This document shows positions 5,347 to 5,475 of a stretch of 5,475 nt of DNA, piece after piece (position 1 is the first letter of the stretch; each line of letters starts with the position of its first letter). The DNA is from Methanosarcinaceae archaeon. Its GTDB lineage: Archaea > Halobacteriota > Methanosarcinia > Methanosarcinales > Methanosarcinaceae. The notes beneath the pieces were generated by a model. It worked only from the letters and a program-made list of their open reading frames with translations. It did not search any database and was not told the DNA's origin. The stretch lies in assembly GCA_030594665.1 (NCBI GenBank), contig JAUVET010000125.1, positions 1 to 5,475 on the forward strand. The letters are read 5' to 3'. The translations under genes were made by a program, and so were the position numbers.

Positions 5347-5475
5347 ATGATAATCGAACAGATCACACTTGAGAATGGCACTGCGCTCGGACTTAAATTT
5401 GAGATGCAGAATGCACCGCTTCTTGTTATAAAAGCAGATAAGGGCTTTGTTATGTGCGGCTACCTTGATATTGAT
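5347..5475 (+). CDS. DUF1805 (YunC-like) domain protein, 3' partial
   Basis: The frame opens at ATG 5347 and runs off the window after 43 codons. The segment LLVIKADKGFVMCGYLDID resembles the start of DUF1805 proteins, where a Gly-aromatic-hydrophobic-Met-Cys-Gly-x-Leu-Asp motif is typical (compare Bacillus YunC). These are small proteins of about 100 residues with no established biochemical role that I know of. The start is supported by family similarity and by the AT-rich TATA-like leader; there is only a weak GAGA upstream. This frame is too short at the window edge to be found by length alone. Confidence 0.75.
   Translation, partial: MIIEQITLENGTALGLKFEMQNAPLLVIKADKGFVMCGYLDID

Overview
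The window looks like a piece of an archaeal, methanogen-type chromosome, most likely from the Methanosarcinales. Three things support this: a type II (archaeal/eukaryotic-class) methionine aminopeptidase of 296 residues, AT-rich TATA-like leaders instead of bacterial -35/-10 promoters, and a secreted protein rich in N-glycosylation sequons. The order-level assignment is inferred from protein style, not from any marker gene. Every gene I can support lies on the + strand.

Region 1 (1-1662) is the 3' part of a regulator-like ATP-binding gene that enters from upstream. It encodes the end of an AlbA_2 (Schlafen-type) domain, a RecG-C-like GHKL ATPase domain, and two winged-helix modules. Each winged helix is preceded by a low-complexity linker built from 12-bp in-frame repeats (SQGP and HDEA).

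Region 2 (1663-2350) has no convincing intact gene. It holds a broken third copy of the winged-helix cassette, displaced 441 bp from the second, plus slippage-type repeats of 11 bp and 7 bp. Two short reading-frame stubs follow the duplicated gene junction, and one of them begins like a type I restriction specificity subunit (HsdS). This is the accessory, rearranged part of the window.

Region 3 (2351-5475) is well-kept, core-type sequence: an M24 Xaa-Pro peptidase, a type II methionine aminopeptidase, an exported sequon-rich protein whose start overlaps the map stop by ATGA, and the beginning of a DUF1805 (YunC-like) gene behind its own TATA-like element. The two adjacent pita-bread peptidases could both act in N-terminal processing and peptide turnover. 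The exported protein and DUF1805 gene have no evident link to them beyond position.

I see no clearly new defence or mobile system. The most unusual structure is the expanding and decaying array of linker plus winged-helix cassettes at 1000-2126.
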